Shown here piece by piece: positions 45,110-53,267 of a DNA stretch of 64,000 bases. Source of the DNA: an uncultured Acidobacteriia bacterium (GTDB lineage: Bacteria; Acidobacteriota; Terriglobia; Bryobacterales; Bryobacteraceae); contig CAIXXM010000107.1 in NCBI GenBank assembly GCA_903923395.1, forward strand, positions 62,001 through 126,000, given 5' to 3'. The position numbers and the translations under genes were made by a program. Within the stretch, counting starts at the first letter, position 1, and each line of letters begins with the position of its first letter. The notes under the pieces were generated by a model that did no database searches, was not told where the DNA came from, and worked only from the letters and a program-made list of their open reading frames with translations.

Positions 45110-45865
45110 ATGCTGAAACGCTCTGGATCTGTAGCGCTGCTCGGTTGGCTGATGGCGTTGCAGTCCGTCGCCGGCGAAGTGAACCTGGCCACCAATGGCA
45201 GCTTTGAAGATACCGGGACGCGAACGTCCAGCTTTCGGTTGAAAGATTTGAACGGGAGCGGACAAGCCTATTTGCCCGGCTGGAGTATTACCGCGTACCC
45301 CAACTTCCCTCTCGACTGTCTGATGTACTCCGGCCAGACCACCGCTTTGTGCAACAACCTGGGCGGGACCACCAATAGTTTGAATCCGGGCGGAGCGTGG
45401 CAGTTCTACACCTATCCCGGTGCATCACCCGATGGCGGGAACTTCCTTGGTGTGGATGGGGACCCGAATTATTCGGCGGCTATCAACCAGACCATCACCG
45501 GACTGACCGCGGGGGAAACGTACAACGTAGGCTTCTACCAGGCAGCAGCCCAGCAGGCCGGTTTCAGCGGCGCTACTACTCAGAAATGGAAGGTGACGTT
45601 TGGGGACAGCGTGCAGACCTCAGACGTGATGAACACGCCCAGCGAGGGAACCACGGCGTGGAACCAACAAAATCTCTATTTCGTCGCGACAGCCGCCACG
45701 CAAACCTTGAGCTTTCTCGCCCAGGGCAGCCCGTCAGGCGACCCGCCATTTGTTCTGTTGGATGGAATCTCGGTCACGGAGGGTACGCCAGAACCATCCA
45801 GCATGGTTCTGCTGTTGAGTGGTCTCACAGGTGTTGCGGTGATGGCGCGGCGGAGGGCCAAATAG
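45110..45865 (+). CDS. Secreted PEP-CTERM protein, 251 aa
   Basis: From ATG 45110 the product has a signal peptide (MLKRSGSVALLGWLMALQSV), a beta-rich domain starting NLATNGSFEDTGTR, like DUF642-type carbohydrate-binding folds, with FLGVDGDPNYSAAINQTITG, and the C-terminal sorting signal TPEPSSMVLLLSGLTG followed by VAVMARRRAK. PEP-CTERM proteins are processed by an exosortase and often decorate the envelope or matrix. The exosortase gene itself is not in the window. Confidence 0.88.
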   Translation: MLKRSGSVALLGWLMALQSVAGEVNLATNGSFEDTGTRTSSFRLKDLNGSGQAYLPGWSITAYPNFPLDCLMYSGQTTALCNNLGGTTNSLNPGGAWQFYTYPGASPDGGNFLGVDGDPNYSAAINQTITGLTAGETYNVGFYQAAAQQAGFSGATTQKWKVTFGDSVQTSDVMNTPSEGTTAWNQQNLYFVATAATQTLSFLAQGSPSGDPPFVLLDGISVTEGTPEPSSMVLLLSGLTGVAVMARRRAK

Positions 45866-45866
45866 T

Positions 45867-45912
45867 TCACTGCGGTGGGCCGGGGGATCAACAGACCAGC
45901 CCGCCGCAGTGA
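45867..45912. terminator. Convergent hairpin between PEP-CTERM and pal genes
   Basis: A 14-base-pair stem (arms 45867-45880 and 45899-45912, TCACTGCGG-T-GGGC against GCCC-G-CCGCAGTGA) with one wobble pair and an 18-base loop. It lies between the two convergent genes. There is no strong T run on either side. Confidence 0.55.
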
Positions 45913-45924
45913 CTGGGGATCATT

Positions 45925-46524
45925 TTACCGGCTGGCGGTCTGCGCCTGCGTGATGTGCGCGCGGCGGTTCTTCTGCCAGCAAGCTTCGTCGTGCTCTTCA
46001 CAGACCGGATTTTCCTTGCCGTAGCTGACAGTCAGCAACTGGGCGGCAGGGATGCCACTGTCCACCAGGAAGCTCTTCGCACGGGCGGCGCGGGCCTCAC
46101 CGAGGGCGATATTGAACTCGGCGGAACCACGTTCGTCGCAGTGACCTTCGATGGTCAGCTTGTAATCCGGATAGTCCTTCAGAATCGCGGAAAGAGTCTT
46201 GGCGTCCGCAGTCAAAGCGTTGAGGGCGTCAGGACGGATCTTCTGGTCGTTGTAATCGAAGTAGGCATCCTGGATGCGGTCCAGAAGGTCCTGAATGCGG
46301 GCCTTGGTGGCGGCATCAGGAGTCGCCGAACGGGCCACCACCGGAGCGGGGGCCGGAGCAGCAGGCGCGGGGCGCGGCGCGGGCGCAGGAGCCGGGGCTG
46401 GAGCAGGAGCGGCAGCCACCACAGGAGCAGCATTAGGCTTGGCAACGGCCACCTTCTTCGCGCAACCGGAGGCAAGCAGGCCAGCCGAGATCAGAATACA
46501 GAGGGAAACCTTGGGGGAATGCAT
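45925..46524 (-). CDS. pal: Peptidoglycan-associated lipoprotein Pal (OmpA family)
   Basis: ATG at 46522-46524 follows AAAGGATTTCC, a good ribosome-binding site. The N-terminus has the lipobox LLASGC. A long Ala/Pro linker (APAPAPAPAPAPRPAPAA) comes next, then the OmpA-like domain with YFDYNDQKIRPDALNAL, LTIEGHCDERGSAEFNIALG and RAARAKSFLVDSG. Pal links the outer membrane to peptidoglycan and works with Tol proteins; no tol gene is near here. Residue count is 199. Confidence 0.93.
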   Translation of the reverse strand: MHSPKVSLCILISAGLLASGCAKKVAVAKPNAAPVVAAAPAPAPAPAPAPRPAPAAPAPAPVVARSATPDAATKARIQDLLDRIQDAYFDYNDQKIRPDALNALTADAKTLSAILKDYPDYKLTIEGHCDERGSAEFNIALGEARAARAKSFLVDSGIPAAQLLTVSYGKENPVCEEHDEACWQKNRRAHITQAQTASR

Positions 46525-46556
46525 GGAAATCCTTTCTCGTTCCTGATTGTATTGCA

Positions 46557-46775
46557 TTATTCAACCTGTGGCATCTGGGAATCTGTATCCTTCCAGGCGC
46601 TGATCTTCAAATGCCGGCAAACCCAGCAAAGCTGCTCGTCACCAGCCACGGCCGCGTCACCACCACACACGGTGCATTTGCCTCCGGGGCGTGACATTTC
46701 GGCGGGCTTGGCGGTAACAGCCGGTGCCGGGGGAACTTCTGGGCTCTGCGGAGGAACGGGCGGTTTGCGTTTCAC
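46557..46775 (-). CDS. Zinc-ribbon-like microprotein, 72 aa
   Basis: Starts at GTG 46775 with GAGGAA just before. A Pro-rich N-terminus is followed by a four-Cys pattern (CTVCGG and later CWVC), as in a small zinc ribbon. It sits 32 bases upstream of pal in the same direction and is probably part of that transcript. No function is known. Confidence 0.6.
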   Translation of the reverse strand: MKRKPPVPPQSPEVPPAPAVTAKPAEMSRPGGKCTVCGGDAAVAGDEQLCWVCRHLKISAWKDTDSQMPQVE

Positions 46776-46809
46776 TTCCTCTATCTTACGGCAGCGGGCA
46801 GCGGTAGAC

Positions 46810-46992
46810 TTACGCCGCCTGCCAGAGGTAGAGGACGGCCGCCGCGTCCAGCGACGATCCGCAGCGGGGACACTTCTGGCCGGTGATCACTTTGAGTTGT
46901 TTGCCCGCATACTCGACCGTACCCGGTACGGTATGGGTGCAGCTGGGGCAGTGGACGCGCGCGCCGACAGGGTTCTTAGAGGGGGTATTCAT
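46810..46992 (-). CDS. Zinc-ribbon microprotein, 60 aa
   Basis: ATG at 46990-46992. The product has two CxxC pairs (CPSC and CPRC) in a compact beta fold, ARVHCPSCTHTVPGTVEYAG and KCPRCGSSLDAAAVLYLWQ. It resembles small zinc-ribbon proteins of unknown role. It lies 34 bases upstream of the 72-aa gene and about 50 bases downstream of the TPR gene. Confidence 0.65.
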   Translation of the reverse strand: MNTPSKNPVGARVHCPSCTHTVPGTVEYAGKQLKVITGQKCPRCGSSLDAAAVLYLWQAA

Positions 46993-47042
46993 TGGTCTGG
47001 CCTCACTGGGGAAGACGCACGAACCCGGAATTTAGTTCTAAC

Positions 47043-48281
47043 TTAGTTTTGGCGGCTGCCTGCAAATTTTTCAATCTTGCTGAGTTGCTTGTTCACCGTT
47101 TCTATTTCCTTGGGATCCGTGGCAACTTTCAAATAAGCCCGCAGCTGAGTAGTAGCACCATCAAGATCCTGCTTCTCCGCCAGAATCAAACCCAGCAGGT
47201 AGCCTGCACGGGGGTTCGCATGTTTCACATCCAGACGGATGACCTCACGGATACTCTTTTCCGCAGCAGGGTATTCCTTCAAGTTATAGTGCGCCACCGC
47301 GCTGCCGTACCAGGCCTGCGGGTAATCAATAGGGTCGAGCCGGACAGCACGATCCATCGCGTCCGCCGTGGAACGCCAATCTCCCAGTCGCATGGAAATG
47401 AGACCCAGCTCCACATGCGGCCCCACAAGTTTGACATCGGCTTCCAGTGCCTTCGCGTAAGCATCTTTCGCGCCTGCGGAATCGCCGGACTCACCCCGCG
47501 CCAGGCCGAGACGGAACCAGGCATCCGCATATTTCGGGTAAGACGCAACCGCCTTGTCAAAGCTCTTCAACGCATCCGGCAACTTGCCCTTGTTATAGGC
47601 CTCCACGCCCTTCTCATAGGCCTTCTTAGCGTCGCGCGGCGCGTTGTAAGAAGTCGCACTGACGGAAGAACCAACAACGCCTGCCAGCCGGTGCAGCACG
47701 ATTGTGCCGACATTCGGATCATCCATGGAGCGGTGGCCATTGAGATGGACCACATCCGAACGGAATCCCGGCGCATTGGCCCGCAGTTCGCAGTTGGCCA
47801 TGTCCGTTTCGAGCGAAATATTGGAAGAACCGAGTGGCGACGAGTTGCCGGAAGAGCCAAAAGGGGAGTTCCCGCCCAGTCCGAAGCCCCGTTCGGGACC
47901 AGTGGCGGCGCTGGCAGCATCCGGTAGAACGCCCTGCGCGTTACCCCACTCAAACGAGAATTGCCCCTTGCTGTCTGTGTAACCGGCTACGCGCACCGCG
48001 GACCCGCAAACTCGCTCTACCGCCACTCCCATCGGCAGCGGCGTACCGTCATCGGTCATAACTTTGCCGGAAAGAAAGATTGTCCGTTGCGGGATGTTGT
48101 TGGTGGTGGGCGTGGTGGTGGTTGTCGTCTTCGAAGGTATGGAAGGCAGAGAGGTAGTGGTGCTGCCCGTAGTGCCGGTAGTGCCTGTGGTTCCAGTGGT
48201 CTTGCTTTGGGCGGACAGGCCCTGGGAAAGTGCGCAGCAGCAAAGCAATGCAGCGGCGGCGGGATATCTTTGGAACTGCAT
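47043..48281 (-). CDS. Secreted TPR protein with Thr/Gly-rich N-terminus, 412 aa
   Basis: A signal peptide (MQFQRYPAAAALLCCCALSQ) is followed by a low-complexity stretch (TTGTTGTTGSTTTSLPSI). An Ig/CarboxypepD_reg-like domain (TIFLSGKVMTDDGTPLPMGV, GYTDSKGQFSFEWGN) comes next, then TPR helices (KAYEKGVEAYNKGKLPDALK, DAWFRLGLARGESGDSAGAK, SAVAHYNLKEYPAAEKSIRE). Probably a periplasmic scaffold. Confidence 0.85.
   Translation of the reverse strand: MQFQRYPAAAALLCCCALSQGLSAQSKTTGTTGTTGTTGSTTTSLPSIPSKTTTTTTPTTNNIPQRTIFLSGKVMTDDGTPLPMGVAVERVCGSAVRVAGYTDSKGQFSFEWGNAQGVLPDAASAATGPERGFGLGGNSPFGSSGNSSPLGSSNISLETDMANCELRANAPGFRSDVVHLNGHRSMDDPNVGTIVLHRLAGVVGSSVSATSYNAPRDAKKAYEKGVEAYNKGKLPDALKSFDKAVASYPKYADAWFRLGLARGESGDSAGAKDAYAKALEADVKLVGPHVELGLISMRLGDWRSTADAMDRAVRLDPIDYPQAWYGSAVAHYNLKEYPAAEKSIREVIRLDVKHANPRAGYLLGLILAEKQDLDGATTQLRAYLKVATDPKEIETVNKQLSKIEKFAGSRQN
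48161..48199 (-). repeat. Short 9-base tandem repeat within the TPR gene
   Basis: A run of imperfect nine-base units (GTAGTGCCC/GGTAGTGCC on the plus strand) encodes the Thr-Thr-Gly repeats near the N-terminus of the gene. Such repeats can change length by slippage in steps that preserve the frame. Confidence 0.5.
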
Positions 48282-48388
48282 CGGTTTTGGCCTCTCCCCG
48301 TGCGGCCTGATTGTGCCAATTATGCCACAGTGTGAAACCGGCGGCTATCCTATCCCGTGGCAAACGGTGCGTCGTATCATAGTGCCGG

Positions 48389-49162
48389 ATGTCCACTTCA
48401 CCGCTCCCTTTGCATCTCGAAGAGCTCGGTAACCGCCGGTTTTCGTTCTATCCGCCCATTCTTGGCGTGGAACAAAACGAGTGGATCTACAGCCGCGCCA
48501 CCTGGTCTGAAATGCTGGTGATCAACGCGGCCAGCGGTGCGGAAATCTGGGTGCCAAGGCGCTTTGTGGGGGAAGTGTCCCGCGTGGACGAACCGGTGCT
48601 GATCGTGGGACTGACACGGGAACTGGAATACAAAGGCGGTTCAGTCATGCCGCATCAGCGCCGTGTGGTGGAAATGCCCCGCGGCCCCAGATTAGCCCAG
48701 CAGGAACCCGTTGCATCAGACCCCGCACCCGTAGTCAGCATCCGATTGGAACCCTCCCCAGATGTCAAGGCCGGTAAGATGATCGTCGTCTTTCTGGTGC
48801 TGGGCGTCGTGGCGTGCTCTATTATTGCCGGGGTCGCACGGAACTCAAAGGTGCGTCCGAAGAATGATTTCTCGCAGCTGGACCAAAGCTATCTGCAACT
48901 TAGCCGGAACGATGATTACTATTCCGTGGTGCAGAAGCTTGGCAGTCCCGCGGCAGATCATTCCAGTGTTGCTCCTGGAGGCCTGGCTTACCGGATACTG
49001 GAATATCCCGGACGGCACTTTACCGTAGTGCTGATGGGCAGGACCCAGGCAGAGGAGCGCTATCTGGGAACTTTGGATTCTACGCACAGGGTTCTGGATT
49101 CCGCGCGCTTTCCGAACGGCGGAGACGGCTCGGCAATGCTGCGGGCACTGCCGGGCCTGTAA
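48389..49162 (+). CDS. Membrane protein with beta-rich N-terminal domain, 257 aa
   Basis: Begins MSTSPLPLHLEELGNRRFSF, with a soluble domain (IYSRATWSEMLVINAASGAE, EIWVPRRFVGEVSRVD) followed by one hydrophobic helix (MIVVFLVLGVVACSIIAGV). The C-terminal segment (YSVVQKLGSPAADHSSVA, then YRILEYPGRHFTVVLMGRT) is a small periplasmic domain. Not recognised. It lies alone between the divergent TPR gene and the convergent TonB receptor. Confidence 0.75.
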   Translation: MSTSPLPLHLEELGNRRFSFYPPILGVEQNEWIYSRATWSEMLVINAASGAEIWVPRRFVGEVSRVDEPVLIVGLTRELEYKGGSVMPHQRRVVEMPRGPRLAQQEPVASDPAPVVSIRLEPSPDVKAGKMIVVFLVLGVVACSIIAGVARNSKVRPKNDFSQLDQSYLQLSRNDDYYSVVQKLGSPAADHSSVAPGGLAYRILEYPGRHFTVVLMGRTQAEERYLGTLDSTHRVLDSARFPNGGDGSAMLRALPGL

Positions 49163-49173
49163 CTGCATTTAGA

Positions 49174-52100
49174 TCAAAAGAAGAACTTCACACCGAATTG
49201 GATGTAACGCGGCTGGCCATAGGAATAGAGATCTCCAAAGCTCGTATTCAAAGCCTGGCGGAGCCGGAATAACTTGAAGCCATCCAGAGTCCGCACATCA
49301 TACGCGGAGGGCTGGGAACCCCAGAAGTTAGCCGGCAACTTGACAGTAAAGAAGTTCAGCGGCAGGACGCCGTTGGTCTTCACTGCATTCACCGTGTTAT
49401 TGATCTGGGTAAGTAACTGGTTCCCGGCATCACCAGCCGCCAAAGCTTGCGGCTGGCCATTGGCTGCCGCCCAGGTGTTGTAATCCGCGGCGGTAAGAGC
49501 GGCGGTGCTGGGAGCTCCCATCAAGTCCGTGCCACCTGCGCTGTTGGGATAGACGCGGAATACAGGGTGATTAAAGGCATTCAACAGGTCCATGCGGAGT
49601 TGGACACGCTTCTTGCCCTCTCCAATGCGGAAGTTCTTCTGGATATTCGCATCGAAGTAGCGGGCCCACGGTCCGCGGGCACCATCGAGCGAACGCGGTG
49701 CATTGCCCAGCTGCCCAATCGGAGGACGCGCGAACGCAGAGGGGTTGAGATAGGGCTGGCAACCATTGCCCAGCGGGCAGCTGGGGTCATAGTAAGGATT
49801 GATCAGCGGCACACCGGAGACAATGTCGGGCCGGGCAGTGTGAGTCAGATCTCCCAGCTGGTTGGAATCACTGAGAGTTGCCATGGCCGGCGGACCGCTG
49901 TTGAAGCGAATCACTCCCGAGACAGTCCAGTCGGCAACAGCAGCATTCAGCCACTTGGGAAGATTCGAACCGAACTGGCGACCCTTGCCGAAGGGAAGGT
50001 CCCAGATAAAGGTGTTGTTGATCACCTGCTTCTGGTCAAACAGCGAAACAGAGCGGTCATTCTTGCGGGTGCCACCCAGAGCAAGCTGACCATCCACACG
50101 CCCCACAGTAGCCACGTTCTTTTCACTGCCGGAATCCGAAGCATCATCAATGGACTTGCCATAAGTGTAGTTAAAGGTCCAGGTTAGACCCCGCGCAGTC
50201 CGGTGGACCATGCTCACATAACCTGCATGCCGGATACTGTTGGCCGAAGCGTCCCATAACTGCGTCAGACTGGAAAAACCAAGGTAAGGACTGCCCAGCG
50301 AACCATTCTGGACCGTGAGTATCTTGCCAGTGGCCGGGTTAATGCGTCCCAGCGGGTCATTAATCGCTGTGGTGGTGGATACGTTCTGGTTATCCTGCGC
50401 GTTCAAGAGACTGATGCTCTTGGGGTTGATGTTCTCATTGGCAAGGAATAAGTGCGTTCCCTTATTGCCAACATAGGCGATCTCCAGTGAAGTCCTCTGC
50501 GGAAGCTGGAAGCTCAGAGCGAGATTCCAGTTCTGCACATAGGGCGTGTGGAAGTTACTGGAGATGGCATAACCGCCGATGGATTGCTGGTAATAGAGGC
50601 TGTTCAGTGTGACGAGGCCGTTCGCGGGAACACCCGCGGCCCCGAAGATCGCCTGATCAGGAGTTACCTGCACATTCACCGGACCATTCTCGCCGAGGCG
50701 CAGGACGTAGGCCGGATTCGTTTGGCCAGTGGTCGGTCCGAAGCTGGTCGCGTTCGCGCCAAAGTCAGGATTGGGCAGACGCTTCTGGCCGGTAAGAGGT
50801 GCGTGGGCGAGTCCATAACCACCCTTGATGACGCCGTGGTAGAGGTTCAGAAGTTCCGGGGCATACGCGAACCCGAAGCGGGGCTCGAAATCCTTGTAAT
50901 CGGCGGGGAACAGATAGCGGGAACGGCCCCCTTTTCCTGCAAAGGCAAAGGGAGGAACCAGCACCGAAGTCACGGTCGTTCCATCCTGCAGCTTCAAAGG
51001 CGTTGCCAGGTTGAAGGTCTGTGCCTGATCCGGCAGGAAGACGCCCTGGTGATCATATTTTTCCGTGCGCGGGTCTTGCAGGGAATAACGGATCCCCAGA
51101 TTCAGGGTGAGGTTGGGGCGCACCTTCCAGTCATTTTGGACAAAGCCCGCGCCGGAGTTCCAGCGGTAGTAATAGGGCACCAGGGCACTGCGGATGGTGA
51201 TCGCCGGGTTGCCGCCGGGCACGCCAAGCTGGAAACTGGCAAAGGAGTTGCCCCCGGTACCGCTCGAAGCACCGTTCGAATTGGTCTGCGTGGCGGCAAA
51301 AGCATACACACCGCCGATGGCACCATACAAAGGCGTCACGTTTTGCAGTGCGTGACTGATCTCACCGCCGAACTTCCAGGTCATGTTGCCTTTCGTCCAG
51401 GTAAAGGTGTTGCTGAGGTTGTAGCGTTCCTCCACATCATTGTTGTTCGTGGAGCCCTGACCTCCGATGTAAGGAAGCGATGGCACGCCGCCCGGCAGGA
51501 TGCTGGGCAGACCAAGCTCGGTATTCAGATTGACCCCGTGGAAGGGATCATATTGCGGGGCAGTGGTACTGCTGAACTTACCGCGCGTGTAGTTGATACG
51601 CAGTTCATTGACCTTATTGCCGGAAACAATCCACGTGTGCGAGAGCAGTGCCTGCTGCGCGAAGCTGTATTCCGCACCGGCGCCGGTCGGGTCCGTCGGG
51701 GTGATCTGCGTCTTGATAACAGGCGTGGAGGTCCAGCGTCCAGTGAGTCGCTGTGTATCTGTCAGGGAATGATCAATCCGGATTGTATAGCGGGTTTCAT
51801 CCTGAGAGAGGAGCCTGGGGTTATAGAGGTTAAAGACCGCACCGCTCGAACCAATGTAGTAATTGCCACCGGTCACGATATACTTCTGGGCCTTGAGATA
51901 GGTGCTGTCCAGCATGGACTGCGGAATGATATTACCCGGGAAAGGTGTATAAGTGCCGCCAGTGGGGATAGTGGCGTAAGTGAACTGGTTTCCATTCACC
52001 ACATTGAACTGGTTGTAGATGGTGGCATCACCCGTGCTCTTCAGATTGAACCGTGCCGCGACGTCAGCAGGCAGTGTTCCGCTGGAGGTCACTACGGTAT

Positions 52101-53112
52101 TGCTGTAATCCCCCTTCAACATATTGGCAGTGGGATTGAGAGCGTCCTGCGCCAGAAAATCCCTGCGCCAGTTGGGTTCATACGCGGCAAACCAGAAGGT
52201 CTTGTTCTTGCCGTTATAGACCTTGGGAATCCAAACAGGTCCGCCGGCCGAAAGCGAGCCCTGGTTGTTCTTGAGCGTTGCCTGGGAGCGGTTGACGGTA
52301 GCCAGAGTAAAAGGTGCGGCGGCAAAGGCCGGGTTGCGGTTATACCAAAGCGCCGTGCCATGGAAGTCATTCGTGCCGGACTTGGTGGAGACATTGATCA
52401 CGCCTCCGCCAGTGGTGCTGAACTCAGCGGAATAAGCCGAGGTCTGGATGGTAAACTCCTGCACGGTCTCCGGTGTGAAACTGACCATCGTACGGCCATA
52501 ACTCACACCCGTGTTATTCGCGCCATCGGCAAGAAAGAGTCCGCTGCCCGGGCGCCCGCCATTGACGCTTAAGTTATAACCCGGCACCGTCGCGTTCGAA
52601 GTAATGGCTGGATTCTCCGTGCCCGCATCCCCGGTAACATTGGGCTGGGTCACGGCAAGATCCAGCACGCTGCGGTTAAACAAAGGAATCTCTTGGATCT
52701 GGCGCTCATTCACTGTGGAACTGGTGGTTCCGGACTCGGTGTTGATCGCCGCAGCTTCCGCCGTAACGGTGATTTCTGTATTGACCTGCCCCGCCACCAG
52801 CTTGATGGTGAGATTCTCAACGTTGGCAGTATCTACTTTGACCGCATCCACGACGGTCTTCTTGAAACCCTGCGCTTCCACCGTGACACTGTAGGTCACC
52901 GGGTCAAGCGCCGTGACCGTAAATTCGCCGGAACCGGAAGTCTTGACCTTCGTCAATTGGTTTGTGCCGAGATTCCGCACGGTGATCTGTGCATTCGGAA
53001 CAACCGCGCCGGATGGATCAAAAACGGTGCCGGTGATGCCGCCGCGGCTGGTTTGCGCGAAGGCGGAAATGATGCTCAGCAGCAGCAAGGCTGTGAATCG
53101 CAGGAACTTCAT
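49174..53112 (-). CDS. TonB-dependent receptor (Oar-like) with N-terminal carboxypeptidase-regulatory domain
   Basis: At 1312 residues it is a large outer-membrane transporter. The signal peptide MKFLRFTALLLLSIISAFA is followed by a CarboxypepD_reg domain (residues about 25-105; GGITGTVFDPSGAVVPNAQI, GEFTVTALDPVTYSVTVEA). The plug (EIPLFNRSVLDLAVTQPNV, and VNGGRPGSGLFLADGANNT) comes next, then a barrel ending in IQFGVKFFF with the C-terminal aromatic. Such receptors are very common in acidobacteria and probably import oligopeptides or glycans. It is divergent from an S9 peptidase. Confidence 0.95.
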   Translation of the reverse strand: MKFLRFTALLLLSIISAFAQTSRGGITGTVFDPSGAVVPNAQITVRNLGTNQLTKVKTSGSGEFTVTALDPVTYSVTVEAQGFKKTVVDAVKVDTANVENLTIKLVAGQVNTEITVTAEAAAINTESGTTSSTVNERQIQEIPLFNRSVLDLAVTQPNVTGDAGTENPAITSNATVPGYNLSVNGGRPGSGLFLADGANNTGVSYGRTMVSFTPETVQEFTIQTSAYSAEFSTTGGGVINVSTKSGTNDFHGTALWYNRNPAFAAAPFTLATVNRSQATLKNNQGSLSAGGPVWIPKVYNGKNKTFWFAAYEPNWRRDFLAQDALNPTANMLKGDYSNTVVTSSGTLPADVAARFNLKSTGDATIYNQFNVVNGNQFTYATIPTGGTYTPFPGNIIPQSMLDSTYLKAQKYIVTGGNYYIGSSGAVFNLYNPRLLSQDETRYTIRIDHSLTDTQRLTGRWTSTPVIKTQITPTDPTGAGAEYSFAQQALLSHTWIVSGNKVNELRINYTRGKFSSTTAPQYDPFHGVNLNTELGLPSILPGGVPSLPYIGGQGSTNNNDVEERYNLSNTFTWTKGNMTWKFGGEISHALQNVTPLYGAIGGVYAFAATQTNSNGASSGTGGNSFASFQLGVPGGNPAITIRSALVPYYYRWNSGAGFVQNDWKVRPNLTLNLGIRYSLQDPRTEKYDHQGVFLPDQAQTFNLATPLKLQDGTTVTSVLVPPFAFAGKGGRSRYLFPADYKDFEPRFGFAYAPELLNLYHGVIKGGYGLAHAPLTGQKRLPNPDFGANATSFGPTTGQTNPAYVLRLGENGPVNVQVTPDQAIFGAAGVPANGLVTLNSLYYQQSIGGYAISSNFHTPYVQNWNLALSFQLPQRTSLEIAYVGNKGTHLFLANENINPKSISLLNAQDNQNVSTTTAINDPLGRINPATGKILTVQNGSLGSPYLGFSSLTQLWDASANSIRHAGYVSMVHRTARGLTWTFNYTYGKSIDDASDSGSEKNVATVGRVDGQLALGGTRKNDRSVSLFDQKQVINNTFIWDLPFGKGRQFGSNLPKWLNAAVADWTVSGVIRFNSGPPAMATLSDSNQLGDLTHTARPDIVSGVPLINPYYDPSCPLGNGCQPYLNPSAFARPPIGQLGNAPRSLDGARGPWARYFDANIQKNFRIGEGKKRVQLRMDLLNAFNHPVFRVYPNSAGGTDLMGAPSTAALTAADYNTWAAANGQPQALAAGDAGNQLLTQINNTVNAVKTNGVLPLNFFTVKLPANFWGSQPSAYDVRTLDGFKLFRLRQALNTSFGDLYSYGQPRYIQFGVKFFF

Positions 53113-53267
53113 CGAAAGGACTCCTCATGGCCCCGGGCGGTTTGCGCGGGTGGACATAAACTATCGAGTCCCGGCCGCTGAGTCAAACGGGATGTTCCGC
53201 CAACCGCGTGTTCCGCAGAGTAAAACAACTTCCCAGTGCAACCGGACTGAGTTATCATCTTTGGAAA

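Noticed and set aside
50548-52572. 674-codon plus-strand frame
   Set aside because: Antisense to the TonB receptor gene; its sequence is of the His/Gly/Arg-rich type seen in shadow frames.
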